Source: Laccaria trichodermophora (Eukaryota > Basidiomycota > Agaricomycetes > Agaricales > Hydnangiaceae). From it: DNA of 64,000 nucleotides. Location: the NCBI GenBank assembly GCA_018417955.1, contig JACTVC010000002.1, positions 1,364,001 to 1,428,000 on the forward strand, in the 5' to 3' direction. Positions 1 through 11,754 of this stretch are shown here, piece after piece. Numbering within the stretch: the stretch's first letter is position 1; each line of letters begins with the position of its first letter. A program made the translations under genes and the position numbers. Under the pieces are notes generated by a model. It was not told where the DNA came from and ran no database searches. It saw only the letters and a list, made by a program, of their open reading frames with translations.

Positions 1-449
1 CTTCCTGGGGTTGGTAGGAGGTGGCTTGGGGAACAAAACAGTGTACTTGTTCACCGTCGGCGCTTGGCAGAGACCCAGAAGCGCGTCACATAGCTTGGTG
101 GCAGTTTGCCCAAGAGGGTTGATTGAGCGTAAATCGTGAGCGATGATTGGTCCTTGGGTCTTAATTATGCCTTCACACACATCTGCGTCGACCAGCTAGA
201 GGATTGACGCGTCAAAATACGAGAATTCACGGAAGGTACTAAGCTCACCTTTGTCGCTTTACATATTGCAATAATTGTATTGTCAAACGGCCCATCTCCA
301 AGCGCAGCCAGAGTTTTGAGAGGGACAAGAAGGGCGTGACACGAAGTACAGGACACGGCGTTTTTGATGGCTTCAAGAATGTCGTCCACAATCGTCGCTC
401 TGGCTACAGAGAGCCACAAAAGACCCACAAACGCGTGAGATAGCTTCAT
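1..449 (-). CDS. Acid sphingomyelinase-like phosphodiesterase, N-terminal part (runs off the window)
   Basis: Two exons are visible, 249-449 and 1-195 (partial), separated by a 53-base GT..AG intron. The product starts with a hydrophobic signal peptide (about residues 1-19). A saposin B-type domain follows (about residues 33-115), with the spaced cysteines expected: CTSCH near residue 34, then AICK, DVCEG, KLCDALLGLC. A proline-rich linker (FPKPPPTNPRK) comes last before the window edge. In the family a calcineurin-like metallophosphoesterase domain follows and hydrolyses sphingomyelin or related phosphodiesters outside the cell or in the vacuole; that part lies outside the window. The join is supported because the frame stays open and the saposin cysteine pattern is completed across it. 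A different saposin-linked phosphodiesterase is possible. Confidence 0.75.
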
Positions 450-1223
450 GTTGATGTCGAGGATGGGGATCGAGCGCAGACACTAAGCATGACGCATATA
501 TTTATGCATCGTATCGTACGTCTCATCAGGCACTTGACACCACGTCGTCCACTATGCTTGACAAGAAAACACATGGATCCGAAGCACGCAAAAATGAAAC
601 CACATGGAAATCGGTGATGCAGTGGTCAAGTCAGAAACCCGGAGAGACTACACCGATAAACGTTGTTCCACAACGTGCGCAGCGGTCCTGGTGAAGGCGA
701 CTTCTGCTCTTTCGCCGACGCGGTATGCGGAAACAACAGCAAGAATGTTTCAACTTTTCGTGCGTCACATGCATGATCGCACCGAATTTTCAACGTTGGA
801 GCTTTCAAAAAGTATTTCGCTTCCGAACGCGGTAGCTTTTGGGTACCTTGATGTCGCGTATTACTATGAGGAGATCATATGGCCTTGGTCACGAATACCC
901 ACAGGTGGTGAGCACTGGTGACAGGATGGTGTCTGTAGGGCCGTCAAAGGAACTTCATAATCATGATCAGTCTAAGTCTGTCCAAGTGTGGCGGTAGATG
1001 TTGGTCGGATCCGTGGACAAAGTTCGAGGTGCTTACCAAGTGCCAACAACCAAGTTTGAACCATGTGCTCACAGTGCACGCTGCCCAGATTCGTGGGGAC
1101 TTTGTTTTGACGTGATTGCGGCCGCGCCAGCTATTTCGAAAACGGCAAAAACCTAAATGCATATGCCAATGGGAGTCATTATTCATGTACAGTAGTATAA
1201 AATAGCTCGCTAAATCTTCCAGG
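450..1223. other. Intergenic stretch, no supported gene
   Basis: This stretch lies between the 5' end of the sphingomyelinase-like gene and the 3' end of the DUF1769 gene. A 105-codon plus-strand open frame at 604-921 has no recognisable motif and no continuation, so I do not call it. Nothing else stands out. Confidence 0.5.
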
Positions 1224-2520
1224 TCAATCCACATCATCATTTGCATCCTCCTCGTTGTCCGCATCCTCTTCGTCGTCCGCCAGTTCAATAGTAACACACC
1301 AAAATATCCTTCCCCACGGCTCTTCATCTCTCCCCCCAAACGTCTGTTTTCGCTCACAGCACACAAACCTAACAGGCTGTCCGTTCCAGTATCGCATTAA
1401 ATCGAACGACAATCCTCCCGGTAGTTGAAGCGAAAGGGATGGACTGAAGTTCAGAAACCCATAACAGAAATCTGTCGTGATCAGATCCTACAGCCATCTG
1501 TAGTGAGTCAGGGAAGGGAAATTTTTGATTCTCAGACTTACATGAGGCCCAAATTGAACGGTCTGGCGATTCGTGGGGTCACTAAAATATGAACGGCGCT
1601 GAGACGCGTTTTCAAATTTCAAGGGATCCCTTTTGGCTTTGGTTTTACGCTGAGCGACTTTCTGAACTGCCTGCTTGAGTTTTTCTGTTCCACTCCGTTT
1701 ACCCGTCCCTGATCGATTGCTCCGACTCGACCGGTAAGAAGAGAAGGAGGATGCAGACGATTGGGATGAACTCAGATCAGAGTTCGTACTGACACTTGAG
1801 GAATCTGAGGAAGAGCTGTCGATGAGCGCCAGATGAAGCTGCGATGTTGAATCTTCCAACGAGTAGAGGGAAGGAAATGGAGGAGGATTAGTGCGTTTCA
1901 TCCAGGGCCGAGCAGTTGTGGGAGGAGACGGGGAGACAGCTCTAGATGGGTGTTCGGAGGAAGAAACCCGCGTGTGCGTAAAATGAGGCATCGTTGTGAT
2001 GAGTGGCGACAACGCCCATGGCTTCGTGGGTGACTGCAGGTCATGTTCCAGTGTCGGATCGATATAGCTATTTAGTGGACAATACATACTGAGTACCATG
2101 ACACAACCGCTGAGACAACAAGAACGAAGACTCACTGCATGAATTTCAAAACGGCACTTGCACCCCACGGAAGTGTCAAAGGTCGATCAAAGGTGTTTCC
2201 AAAGAGGATGTCGTCCGCGGTATAATGCTCCAGAAATCGCCCTACAGGAAGACATGTTTCAGATGTTAGAAATCAAGAGCCTTGCCTGGCATACCTTGAA
2301 CTTGAATACTCCAAGTCACTCCTCGTCGATCTTCCCGCCCAAAGTATTCTGACTCGCGGACTACACCACGCTCGTCCGTGAGCCCCTTGATGTGGGCTAC
2401 AATCTGACCTTCGAATAAGTCTGACGAGATGGTATGTGGTTTGGAGGTGTTCACAAGAGACGTGATTGGTACCATGGTTTCGGGCGAAGATCCTGCAAGC
2501 ACACGAAGACGAGGCGCCAT
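1224..2520 (-). CDS. DUF1769-domain protein
   Basis: Four exons (2295-2520, 2136-2241, 1542-2067, 1224-1487) join in frame to 373 residues. The start MAPRLRVLAG and the following segments SDLFEGQIVAHIKG, YFGREDRRGVTWSIQVQGRF, DDILFGNTFDRP and FMHYIDPTLEHDL match the layout of the fungal DUF1769 family (PF08588). A low-complexity serine-rich, basic insert lies in the middle (about residues 170-250). The conserved C-terminal half resumes with RRSYFSDPTNRQTVQFGPH, then LPGGLSFDLMRYWNGQPVRFVC. The tail is very acidic (ADDEEDADNEEDANDDVD). The molecular role of the family is unknown to me. Each of the three introns restores a conserved segment, so the model is good. Confidence 0.85.
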
Positions 2521-4581
2521 ACTAGCTTTTGATAATGTATCGTCCGAGTCGTGTGCCAGTAGGTAGTAGGCCGCTGAGACTGTCGTTGTGTAGAAGGATG
2601 AAGAGTCAGAGATAAAACCGGCACCCTGGGATGGGCGAGTCCTTTATTTGTAAGATATACTGCAGTGAACAGGAATAAGAGGGTATGAAAAAGAAAGGGG
2701 AGCCAGCTCCGTAGTCCAATGGCAGAAATGGGTGTGTGACCAGCGTCATACAGAAGTACCTTGTTTGGCAATACCCCCCATTCCAAACCGACACGACGGC
2801 CCGGGATTGGCACAACTTCCAAATCCCAGAGTACTCCACCGTAGCATGTGGTCAGGACTACTTCTGATGTCGGTCTTGAACGTGAGGCTGATCGTAAACT
2901 GCAAGGATGCTGTGACGCGATAGGTACGTATTCAATTTATCTTGTATTCCAGGTCAGACATGGATTTTAGGCCTCACACTCGGCTCTCCCCAAAACCAGC
3001 TCGCGATGGGCATTTTGGCACCTACATATCTTCTTAGACATTGGACACTCGTCGAAGAGATCGGTATTGGATGTCCCCGTCAAATCGTGGGGTCGTTCCA
3101 TTCACTGGATTTGATATCAACCAACTCTGTAATGTCCGGTTCTTTCTCTGTGCCTCTGACAGCGAAATAGAGGCTTCGTCAACCATCTCACGCAACGCTA
3201 GGCCTTTCTCGACGTCTGGAAGCGTGTGGTGTATCCTGGGTTACTCTTCACGCACGCAACGTTTCGGCTCGGCGGAGAAGACAACGTCCTGCGAATTTAA
3301 GCCAGACTCAAAGGAAACTTTCAAGTATCAGTCCTTAGCATCGGAAACGTCCCTGAGTCTTCTGACTCGCTGGCAAACACGGAGTACACTGGAGGCGATG
3401 GCATTATGGTGGCCTATGGTAAACAGTCCTGTTTTTCTTCGACGTCTTCCAAATCAACTGAGAGGCATTTTGATCTGCTCTTTCCAGCCTGTTCGCGGGC
3501 ACCGTCCCTGACCTTTTCAAGATATCTTAGGAGTATTTGGATCTTTCCAAGATGGCCTTTGAAACTATTGAAATTGCTACCGCTCAAGCCCACATACGGC
3601 GTTTCATGGGGTTTCAATGTTTTGCCCTTGATTTCCGTTCTACCATTCTTACAATTCTTGCACTCGGCGATGTTCTCGGTGATGTTGGTCCCCGAAGTCA
3701 GGGTCGCGTTAGGAGCAACCAAGATGCCTAGTAGAGGTAGAAATTTTTCTGAAAATCAAGGTCGAGCGGTGGCGTGGTATGCGTACGAAGAATTTGCGCT
3801 CTACTGTGGTCAGAGAAGAAGATAACGACGAATGCAGTGATGACAAGGAGAGCGATACAAGCCCGACCGGGGAGCGCGTCCGCACCGAGCATCTGGATGA
3901 ACCTCGGGAGGCAACTTGTCGTTTTTCAGTTGAACAATAACGACGACGTGACCGACCATTCTTCTAAGTTCTCTCCGACCTTTCCGGCGTTGGCAAGGTC
4001 TCGAAAATCTTTTCTAGATTTCGACCGCCTCTCGGAACGAGTTATACCAGTCCTTCGCAACGTAGTCCTGAACTTCCTCCCTCCTCCCTCGACTCAAATT
4101 ATCGGCAATTTCGAACCAACGCGACCTACATTCTGCGACTAGGAAGCTCTTGGCTCCCTCGTAAACGCTACAAAGCTTCATCACCGCGACTTGCTCTTGC
4201 CCGAACGGATATTAGGAGAAGACTTCTCGCTGACTCCTCAACAGACAAGCCAAGGATGCGCTTCTGATCTGATCCGTCTATGTCGGATGCACCAAGTTGG
4301 GGGACGGGCGCTGTGGCTCCCCCTTGGGGAAAATCTAGCATCAGGTTTCCAAAGGACTCTCGCAACGGGCGCCCGGCCCCCCGTCCAGCCCTGGGGCTCG
4401 TCGACTGCATAAATAGCTGCTAATTAGCAGCTAATGGTCTCCCAGTTGTGCTGGTCACTAACTCCCGCTTGTCTTTCTTCTCCTTGAACTTGTTCCCTGT
4501 CATCCACCATCTCGAATCAGAACCGTCCCTCGATTTCTGAACTATCCAATCGTAATAGCCCAGTCGCACCTCAATATCGCC
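2521..4581. other. Unresolved 2-kb stretch with fragmentary open frames
   Basis: Plus-strand frames at 3041-3511, 3406-3825 and about 3795-4390 look partly protein-like. The last is rich in S, P and R, as in cytoplasmic tails of basidiomycete single-pass membrane proteins. Frames shift repeatedly, and I could not find splice sites that join them into one product with a recognisable domain. A minus-strand frame at 3414-3722 is equally open. It could be a decayed gene, a fast-evolving orphan with many introns, or noise. I assign no function. Confidence 0.3.
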
Positions 4582-5608
4582 ATGCTCCTCGCTGCCCAGC
4601 TTACCTTCGTTCTGGCGTTCCTGTCCTTGTCTGCAATTGCATCACCGGTCTCTTTGCAGCGTCGTAGTCCTATAACCATCTACCATGGGACATGCAAAGA
4701 ACACGTAGCTGACATCAAGAAGGGACTCAAGTTGCTTCCTGGCCCTTTTCCTGGAGATTTCACGTACAAACGTCCGTTCACATTTTTATTACGTCGTTTC
4801 GTTCTAATTGTCGATTGACTAATATCTCAATTTATTTATAGCCGCATTTTATTGCACGGACAATCATGCGCAAGCGCAAACGTATTCACAGGACTTTAAG
4901 ACGTGTTCTCAGGGACACGCCGTTGTTGGTATGTGTGCTAAATCGTAGACCTGGCCACATCTTACACATATGCCAATGAACAGAATTTCACTACGATCCC
5001 GTGGGCCTGCGGTACGATTTATTCGCATAATTGATTCTACCTTGTCCATCCTAATTTTCTCGGTCGACAGGATCTCAAACCTAGGAACAGGCAAAGACGA
5101 CAAATCCCCGGCTGTGAAGGTTCGCTGAATATCGAACAACTTAGTGATGCTTGCTTAACTTGACGAAATTGCAGTTTCTTCACGCTTGTCAACAGCTTGC
5201 ACTGAAGCTATTGGGTCATGAGAAACTTGACGCCGCCGACACCGCAACGAAAGCGGAGGTTGATAAATATGATGTGATCGAAGGGTAAGCGCTTCATAAT
5301 CATCTCGGGGACTCAAACATTGAAACACCCTACGAAAAGATCTGTCCCTATCTCCCTCGTAATAACAGCGACAAAACTCACGGATCCATTCAAACAAATC
5401 GTATTCCAGACGGAAAAATGTGTGTATTTTTTTCAGCTTCGTCCCTGCCTCGAATACTGAGGCGCGTCCCTTACCCAGCATTGAAGGCATTGAAATTTTC
5501 CAAGGTCACATAATATGTACGCCAATGATGTATGATTTCATGATTGAAGAAATGATAGCGTTTAATGTTGAACATACATTTCATGCTGCTGAAGCTCCCA
5601 GGCCGTAG
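4582..5608 (+). CDS. Small secreted ADP-ribosyltransferase-like protein
   Basis: Six exons are inferred (4582-4771, 4842-4928, 4984-5011, 5071-5119, 5175-5284, 5437-5608), giving about 211 residues. The N-terminus is a clear signal peptide ending near ASPVS, followed by a dibasic Kex2-like site (LQRR). The mature part opens with IYHGT, then a spaced DIKKGLKL and, after the first intron, AFYCTD. That order (H-G-T, 'I..GL', 'FY.TD') resembles the start of the DUF3990/ART-like fold, which binds NAD and may transfer ADP-ribose to a target. I cannot see a certain catalytic glutamate, so enzyme activity is inference. The first exon boundary is weak: the best-looking donor at 4764 breaks the frame, and the in-frame donor at 4772 (GTCCGT) is poor. 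The other joins are clean. It could be a secreted effector or a structural relative without activity. Confidence 0.55.
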
Positions 5609-6216
5609 TGATAGTGGTAGCACTAGCTCTAAGTTTCCAACACGTCGCCTTGAAAGTTTGCGCTCCCCGCTAACTAGGGTTTACTATGTCATTGACTCCC
5701 CGTAGGGTTTGCTTGTGGTTAGGTTGTAGGTGTAGGGCTCCAGAGGGTTTTTGGTGTCGTACGAAAGAGTATATTAATAGGCACTTTGCAATCCCAATTT
5801 GCAGGTGTCTACCAGTCCTGTTACTACACTTTTGAGAGTTCGCCTCAAAATCTAATACCAAAACCCAGCCAACAACTTCCAATTGCCACACACATTATCG
5901 ACGATGTAACGCACACGAGCACTCCACCGAAAAGAAATGTCATACGAACGGTCGGGTAGGATGACATGGCTGAAGTTTGCTACTGCATTTAGAATTCGTA
6001 GGTAGGTGCATGTGAGTTCAAGCAAACAATTCACTAGATGAAGTAGGTGGTAGGCATGCAAATGTAGTATAAATAATAGAGTGAAGCAAAGCGTAGTATG
6101 TCCTGGCATAGCATTGCCGCCCATAATAACCCATCGAATAACCCAAGGGATATGAAGAATGTAGCTCGAGAGAACTGGGTAAAAAAAAAGGTGGAGGTGG
6201 TGGATGTACAAACCTC
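5609..6216. other. Intergenic region between convergent genes
   Basis: This holds the 3' flanks of the secreted ART-like gene and the DUF7729 gene. Open frames here are shadows, with no coding signal I can support. A run of nine A at 6181-6189 lies just beyond the DUF7729 stop side. Confidence 0.4.
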
Positions 6217-7470
6217 TCATGAAATGGAAACCAACAACGTCCATGTGGTCATGACTAAAAACACTGAGAGAATATTCACGGTCAACGATGAAGCACTGCT
6301 CGCGAGCGTTTTTGCGTATCCTGCGCCACATAACCCGACGGAGAGCTCGGCCGCGGGCTGATACGTCGCTTTTAACCCCGCCAATCCTGGTGCCTGTGTG
6401 GAATTTTGTATTGCAGCCGCGTAGATCCCCATAACGCTCTTTGTGCATGCACTGCATGAAGGCGTCGAGCTTTTCGGTAACTGGATGCTCAAAGGCAGCT
6501 GATAGTAGTACAGATCGGAAGGATTGGGGTTCCGAACTGCTGATAGGAAGCAGTAAGTGTTGGTCGTTGGATCGGCTAGACAGGATACATCATGCATGAC
6601 TTGAAAGGCTTGAAGAGCTGCATCATCATATCAATATCAATATAACAATCTCGATCAGGGGTTGTGTATACGAGACTGACCTGCCAAGGTGTTCACGGCC
6701 ATGGAATTTTGATCTTTGAGGTCTTGAGCACATGCTGTCTTGAGGGATGCGGCAAACCATCCCATATTGGCTGCACATTGGGCTACTCCTGGACTCGTGT
6801 TGCACGTTCCCCAGACTATTGAATTCAAAAGCGTTAGATTTTGCTGGGCCTGCTACTTATCATTAGAGACTGAAAACGAAGAAGAAAATATTTGAACCGC
6901 ACTAACATTGATGAAAGAGTCTGAACTCTGGAGAAGCAGAGAGAACGGACGACATGCACGGAAGGGCTGCGTGTTCGTCATATTGCCGAAGAAGTTGAAA
7001 CATGATACACTTGAGAAGTTCTGCGCAAGGTTTCCATCGAAAGGTTGAGGAAATGGTGTCGGCAGGGGAGGAGGGGAGGATGGGACTGTCGGAGTGATTT
7101 GATTGGAAATGCCAGTTGAGGGAGCTGCACCGAGAGACGTTGACGTTGACGAAGCTGAAGACGATGATGAACTCTGCTGCAGTTGAGGCTCAGGTAATGG
7201 GTGCCGTCGGTGTGGCCTCCGATTTGAACCGTCGGCGATCAGGCCATGCCATGATACGGGTGCAGGCGGCGAGAAGGGGGACAAGGAGAGAAGTCGTGCG
7301 GAAATAGTGATTGCCATGAGAACGAGGGGAACAATAATGACCGCCCATCGAAACTGGCGTCCAGTCCGCTTCTTGGCCCCCAGCGTAGGGTCAATTGACG
7401 ATTGTGACGTGGGGTTGAACACAGGGGTGAAGTCAGCAGTCGGTCCGGGAGATGGAGGCGGAGTGAACAT
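6217..7470 (-). CDS. DUF7729-type membrane-anchored cell-surface protein
   Basis: Three exons (6907-7470, 6681-6852, 6217-6617) give about 378 residues. A proline-rich cytoplasmic N-terminus precedes one strong membrane segment (about residues 42-64, WAVIIVPLVLMAITISARLL). A Ser/Pro-rich stalk follows, and then a cysteine-patterned outer domain: SCFNFFGNM, FRACRPFSLLL, VWGTCNTSPGVAQC, TACAQDL, CLADPTTNTYCF, PSCSACTKSVMGIYAAA. The C-terminus ends in a hydrophobic tail after small residues, as in GPI-anchored proteins. This is the layout I associate with the fungal DUF7729 family, whose function is not known. The second acceptor is ambiguous by one codon (tagcag). Having both an N-terminal anchor and a C-terminal hydrophobic tail is notable. 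Confidence 0.75.
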
Positions 7471-8464
7471 GACGAGGAGGGGGGGTTGGTGAAAGAGCGT
7501 CGGCCAAATGAATGTGGTTGTTCAAAGCGCGTAGAATTGACAGTAAAGTGCGGTCCTCCTACATTGACATGGATACTTAGCGCGCCGTACGAGAGAGAGC
7601 TGGAGAGAGTCCTACCGTGCACTTCTGGCGCTGTAGGGTCGTGAATAAAGAAGACGAAGAAGAAGAAACCTCACGTTTACGACGCTAGCGAACAGCGTCG
7701 AAAACACCTTGCTTGAGATCGACAATGGTGAGAACCCATTTGAGGGGGCACCCCTTGTTTTTATGATCTCAACATACGAATCGAATTCTTGTGACTGATT
7801 TCGTCAGTCACGCACGATTAGACAAGATTAGTCTCTGATGTGAGGCACCGGAGCGCGCGTGGCTATAAATTCACCAGAAGCAGCGCTCAATGTCCGTTGA
7901 ATGTCCGTCGAAACCAAGTCGAAACGGCGTTTTGCAAGTCTCTAACGCACCGGTATGATTAGTGGAAGTGGTGAGCGCTCAAAAATGAACCTACATCATA
8001 GTACAGAGAGCCGAAATATTACATGCTTATTCAACCGGTACCGTTTCTCTTCCCTTTTCTCTTTCTATTTTTGGGACCGCTCATCGCCTCCGGATCCTTC
8101 GGGAACTATCCTACCAATACGCTAAGTATCGATCTCCGCAAGTATCCCTAAATGTTTCAAAAAATCTATCTTCCAACTATCTTCACCTCTCAGCCTGTCG
8201 ACTCTCGAGCTTTGAAGGTACTTAAAGCTGATACTGGTAAAGTAGGGTATGTATTTAGTAGTATTTACCTGTGTAGACAAACATCACGTCTGTTGACACG
8301 AGTCTGCCAAACTTCCACTTCACCCTGGCTTCACCTCACCACATCCTCAACGTGAACAATCCTTATAAGAGAAAGGACACTGGAAACGGACAGTCAGAGC
8401 CGGGTTATATTACGAATCAACACATTCGCCTTAGGGACTGTCGAGAACACAGCTCGCAGCAATA
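7471..8464. promoter_or_regulatory. Divergent promoter region of the DUF7729 and glycosyltransferase genes
   Basis: A non-coding stretch of about 1 kb separates two genes transcribed away from each other. A TATA-like box (ctataaatt) lies near 7862. Short frames in it (for example 8152-8355) show no motif. No further site is supported. Confidence 0.4.
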
Positions 8465-9902
8465 ATGTCCCGGGGCGACTATGAACGCCTTCCAATGTAC
8501 GCGTCTTCCGAATCGTTACCCCGTCAACGCTCATCTGCGTCCTCCGCGCCTTCTTTACCCACCACGCAATTCTTCCCGTCACCTCCGGCGCGCTCACTAA
8601 GGTCTCGCAATGGTCATGTACCGAAAACTTCACGATTTATCCCCAAACCACGTACAATTACAACATTTCTGAAGTTCGCCTTGCCAACAGCCCTATTGAT
8701 CATACTGGCCGGATTATATCTCTACGAACCCCACATAGAAATCTCTTTCTACCCTCGGAAATGGATTCACCAGGAAATTGAACATATAGCGCCACTTGCG
8801 GGGTGCTTCGACCCAGCTCACGTCAGCCCGAAATATAATTTATCTGCCTACGCGTACGGGCCTAGACGAACGGAGGTGCAGGCTGGCATGCCACTTAGAT
8901 TGGGTATGGACTGTTACGATTTTGCGGGGACGATACAAAAGCAACCTAATACCGCTCGCGGGAATACTAACCGCGTGCCACCCGAAGAGCGAACACAATT
9001 CCACACCTACTGGAGAAACGATCTCGCCCCATTCGGTCCTCGTCAAGAATGGATGCTTAAATCTTTTTTCGCGACGCAGGACGTGGAATCGACCCGGTTG
9101 ATCTTGTGGTCAAATGGGGATTTGAGCTCAAATGATATCCTCCGAACATACCTTCGACGATATCCCGATACGTTCGCCTTGAAAATCGTGGATATCCCAG
9201 ACCTCGCGAAGGGGACGGAGCTGGAAGGAAGCGATCTTCTAAGTAGCAAAGACGCCAAGGCCTGGATAGACGGAGATTTGATTCGTCTTCTCCTTCTGTG
9301 GAATTATGGTGGAGTCTGGGTTGACATGGACTCGCTGTTGACGCGAGATTTGGAGCCTCTACTGGAACACGAGTTTGTTACGCAATGGGATTGCTATGGT
9401 GCGTTCTCGAAATCTGTTACGCGTCTCATATCTAATTTTCTTTCTAGACAAGATCTATCTTCCTCTCAACGGAGCCCTCATGCGCTTCCACCAACACTCA
9501 CCCTACCTCTGCGAAGCCTTCCACGTAATGGCCACCTCTGCCCCTCCTCGATCAGGCTCGACCGACTGGGGTGCCCTTCTGTACTTCAAAGTCTGGCGGC
9601 GGCTGATCGCAGAGAGCGTACCCCCGTTCAAGATCCTTCCATTCTGCTTCAGCGATGGGCGGTCATGTAGGCTCGACAATCGACTACCGGATCCCTTCGC
9701 CCCAGATGCTAAAGATGGCAAATGGACGATGGGGCTGGGAATGGAAGAAGGTGGCGGGCTGGATAAGGTCCTTGGGAAGATTTTTGGGGTGCACCTCCAT
9801 AACCAATGGGAGAAGGCCTATCCGGCTGGCGGATGGGTAGAACGGCTGCTCCTGAAAAGATATGACGTCGAGCTGGGTACTAGGGAGAAGGACGAGATCT
9901 GA
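8465..9902 (+). CDS. Type II membrane glycosyltransferase with DXD sugar-binding motif (GT32-like)
   Basis: Two exons (8465-9398, 9448-9902) with a 49-base intron give 462 residues. The N-terminus is cytoplasmic and S/P/R-rich, followed by one membrane anchor (about residues 75-92, FALPTALLIILAGLYLYE), as in Golgi glycosyltransferases. The lumenal part contains QFHTYWRNDLAPFGPRQEWM, then LILWSNGDLSS and LLLLWNYGGVWVDMDSLL. The GGVWVDMD block is the DXD metal and nucleotide-sugar site of the Gly_transf_sug family (PF04488). After the intron CYDKIYLPLNGALMRF continues the fold. The likely role is transfer of a hexose or GlcNAc to a glycan or lipid in the Golgi; the acceptor cannot be told from sequence. 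Confidence 0.85.
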
Positions 9903-11223
9903 AATCTGCGAGTCCGCTGGGGATTGTTGTTTGGGTATATTATAATATTTAATGCTCAATCTTGGTTTCAAGCAGGATGGTTGTTATGGCTGCTTAAACT
10001 GGGGCACTTGAATGCTTGCAGTTGAGCAGCGTCTATGAGTTGGTACGTCTCCGGTCATGTTTACATCTTGCAGTTTGGTTTTGACCAGATCCCCTTTAGA
10101 CGCTATCGTGATACATGCTGTTCTCACCATAGAAATACTACCTCAGCAATGCGAAGCCGAAGTTGACCCCCTACCTCTCCATGGGAAAGCTTACTTGCAT
10201 CAGTCGGCACTAATCCAACGGGTGTAAGATCTTTATGTGGCCAGTTCTTCTAGCACTATCCCCCTATCTTGACAATTATTATGTTGCAGGAGAAGTGGCT
10301 AGACCTTGGACACCTCCAACGCTTGATTATGTCGTTGCTGATCCATTTGGATTATCGTCTACTAAGCCCCGGATATCCCCAAAAGCTCAACCTGGATCTT
10401 GCAAACCTTTGGGCATTCGTCTGCATTCGTGTAACCTCCTTTTGATGCGATCCACTGGATCACCACCAGCACCATTGCTTTTGTCTGGTTGAAACCGAAT
10501 CAGCGTCAGTCAAAATCGAGATATATCACAGACAGCCGATATTGAAATGAGTTGGCAAGCGTTATATGTCGAATTTCGTCAGGCATCAATCCAGCAAGCA
10601 ACTCTGAACATTCAGACTAAAACATTGTTGGGTCGGCTGATCAGAGATAACATCATTTAGATGGTCGTCGAACCTTGCGATTTCGTTCGATGACGTCCTT
10701 TTGATGAGCCAAGGATACCGGAGGTCGTAAATTTGTCGTCAATATTGATCGCAATAACAAATCTATGCCGTTGACGTCGCGAAGGTGTGCATGATAGGGC
10801 GTAAGTATCACCTACTGTCGAAGCCAGGTCAAGGACCACGCTAGATTGTGCGCTACAATTCGTAGCTACGCATGTCAGGTCCCGAATTGAACTCGCGCTC
10901 ATTGACCTTCAAAGGACCATTTTCGTCATGAGTTGATGTGCCGAATCTCGAAAGCCTTGTTGCTAAATGACCCGCGTAGCTTAATGAGGAGATTGATCTT
11001 GTATTGTTCGTCACGGAAAGGGCTCATTTGGCAAGTGTAGATTGTTTATCCTATGTTCCGTGGATCATCCCGATGAGTCCAGTCATAAATGGCTTAACAT
11101 CCGTTGATGCAAATGATGCTGGACACGCATTAGAAGATGTGCCAAAGACATACGAGCTAGCGTAGGTAGACTTTGCAACGAGGCCACCTCCAAATGCCTT
11201 GCACGTCCTTGATGCTCTCAGAG
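9903..11223. other. Intergenic region, 1.3 kb, no supported gene
   Basis: The 3' flanks of the glycosyltransferase and of SDHAF2 face each other here. Frames at 10235-10492 (+) and 10657-10902 (-) have no motif, no splice continuity and no plausible partner exons. I see no repeat or RNA gene. Confidence 0.45.
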
Positions 11224-11754
11224 TTACAGAGACGGCATTCGTCGGACCACCTTCCCTTCATTCCGCGCATGAGTTCGCAGTTTATCGAGCAGTGGTGAGT
11301 TTGCCCATCGCTCCGGAGGTGTCCTTTTTCCAGTGGACCAATAGTAAATGTCCCAGTCTGGTTCATCAAGGAACTAATGATATATCTAAAATGAGAAATT
11401 GCAAGTAGGAGAGATAGGAGGGCAGACCTTGTCATATTCCATCAAATCGGCGTGGGTCATGGTGCTCAACTCTTCGCGCGCGAAAGTACTTAGCAGGAGG
11501 TCACACTCCAAGATACCACGCTTTCGAGACTGGTATGTGAGCCGGGCTCGAAGAGTATCTTCCTTCTCATCGGGTCTAGGCAATGGGGTCGGCGGTGGAG
11601 TCTCGGAAGAAGTGGTTGTCGCTTTCATATGCTCCGGAGTGTGAGGTAGAGGCCATGGATCAGCAAAGAGGCGACGGGTCGACGATATAAGGCGCTGTTG
11701 CGTCGATGCACGCCGACTGTAGGCGACAGAGACTTTTTTCAAACTTTGAAGCAT
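11224..11754 (-). CDS. SDHAF2: Succinate dehydrogenase assembly factor 2 (mitochondrial flavinylation factor)
   Basis: Two exons (11428-11754 and 11224-11373) give 158 residues. The N-terminus is basic, hydroxylated and lacks acidic residues ([18 protein letters not shown]), as for a mitochondrial presequence. The core [20 protein letters not shown], then [16 protein letters not shown], is the signature of the SdhE/Sdh5 family, including the conserved RKRG motif needed for flavin attachment. The protein promotes covalent binding of FAD to the succinate dehydrogenase flavoprotein (complex II) in the matrix. The intron sits exactly inside the conserved EYD..LDEPDWD segment and joins in phase 0. 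The C-terminus RRMPSL is short. Confidence 0.95.

Noticed and set aside
604..921. 105-codon plus-strand open frame
   Set aside because: No motif, no splice partner, and no similarity to a known domain; likely chance.
5852..6457. 201-codon minus-strand open frame
   Set aside because: It overlaps the last exon of the DUF7729 gene in another frame; a shadow.
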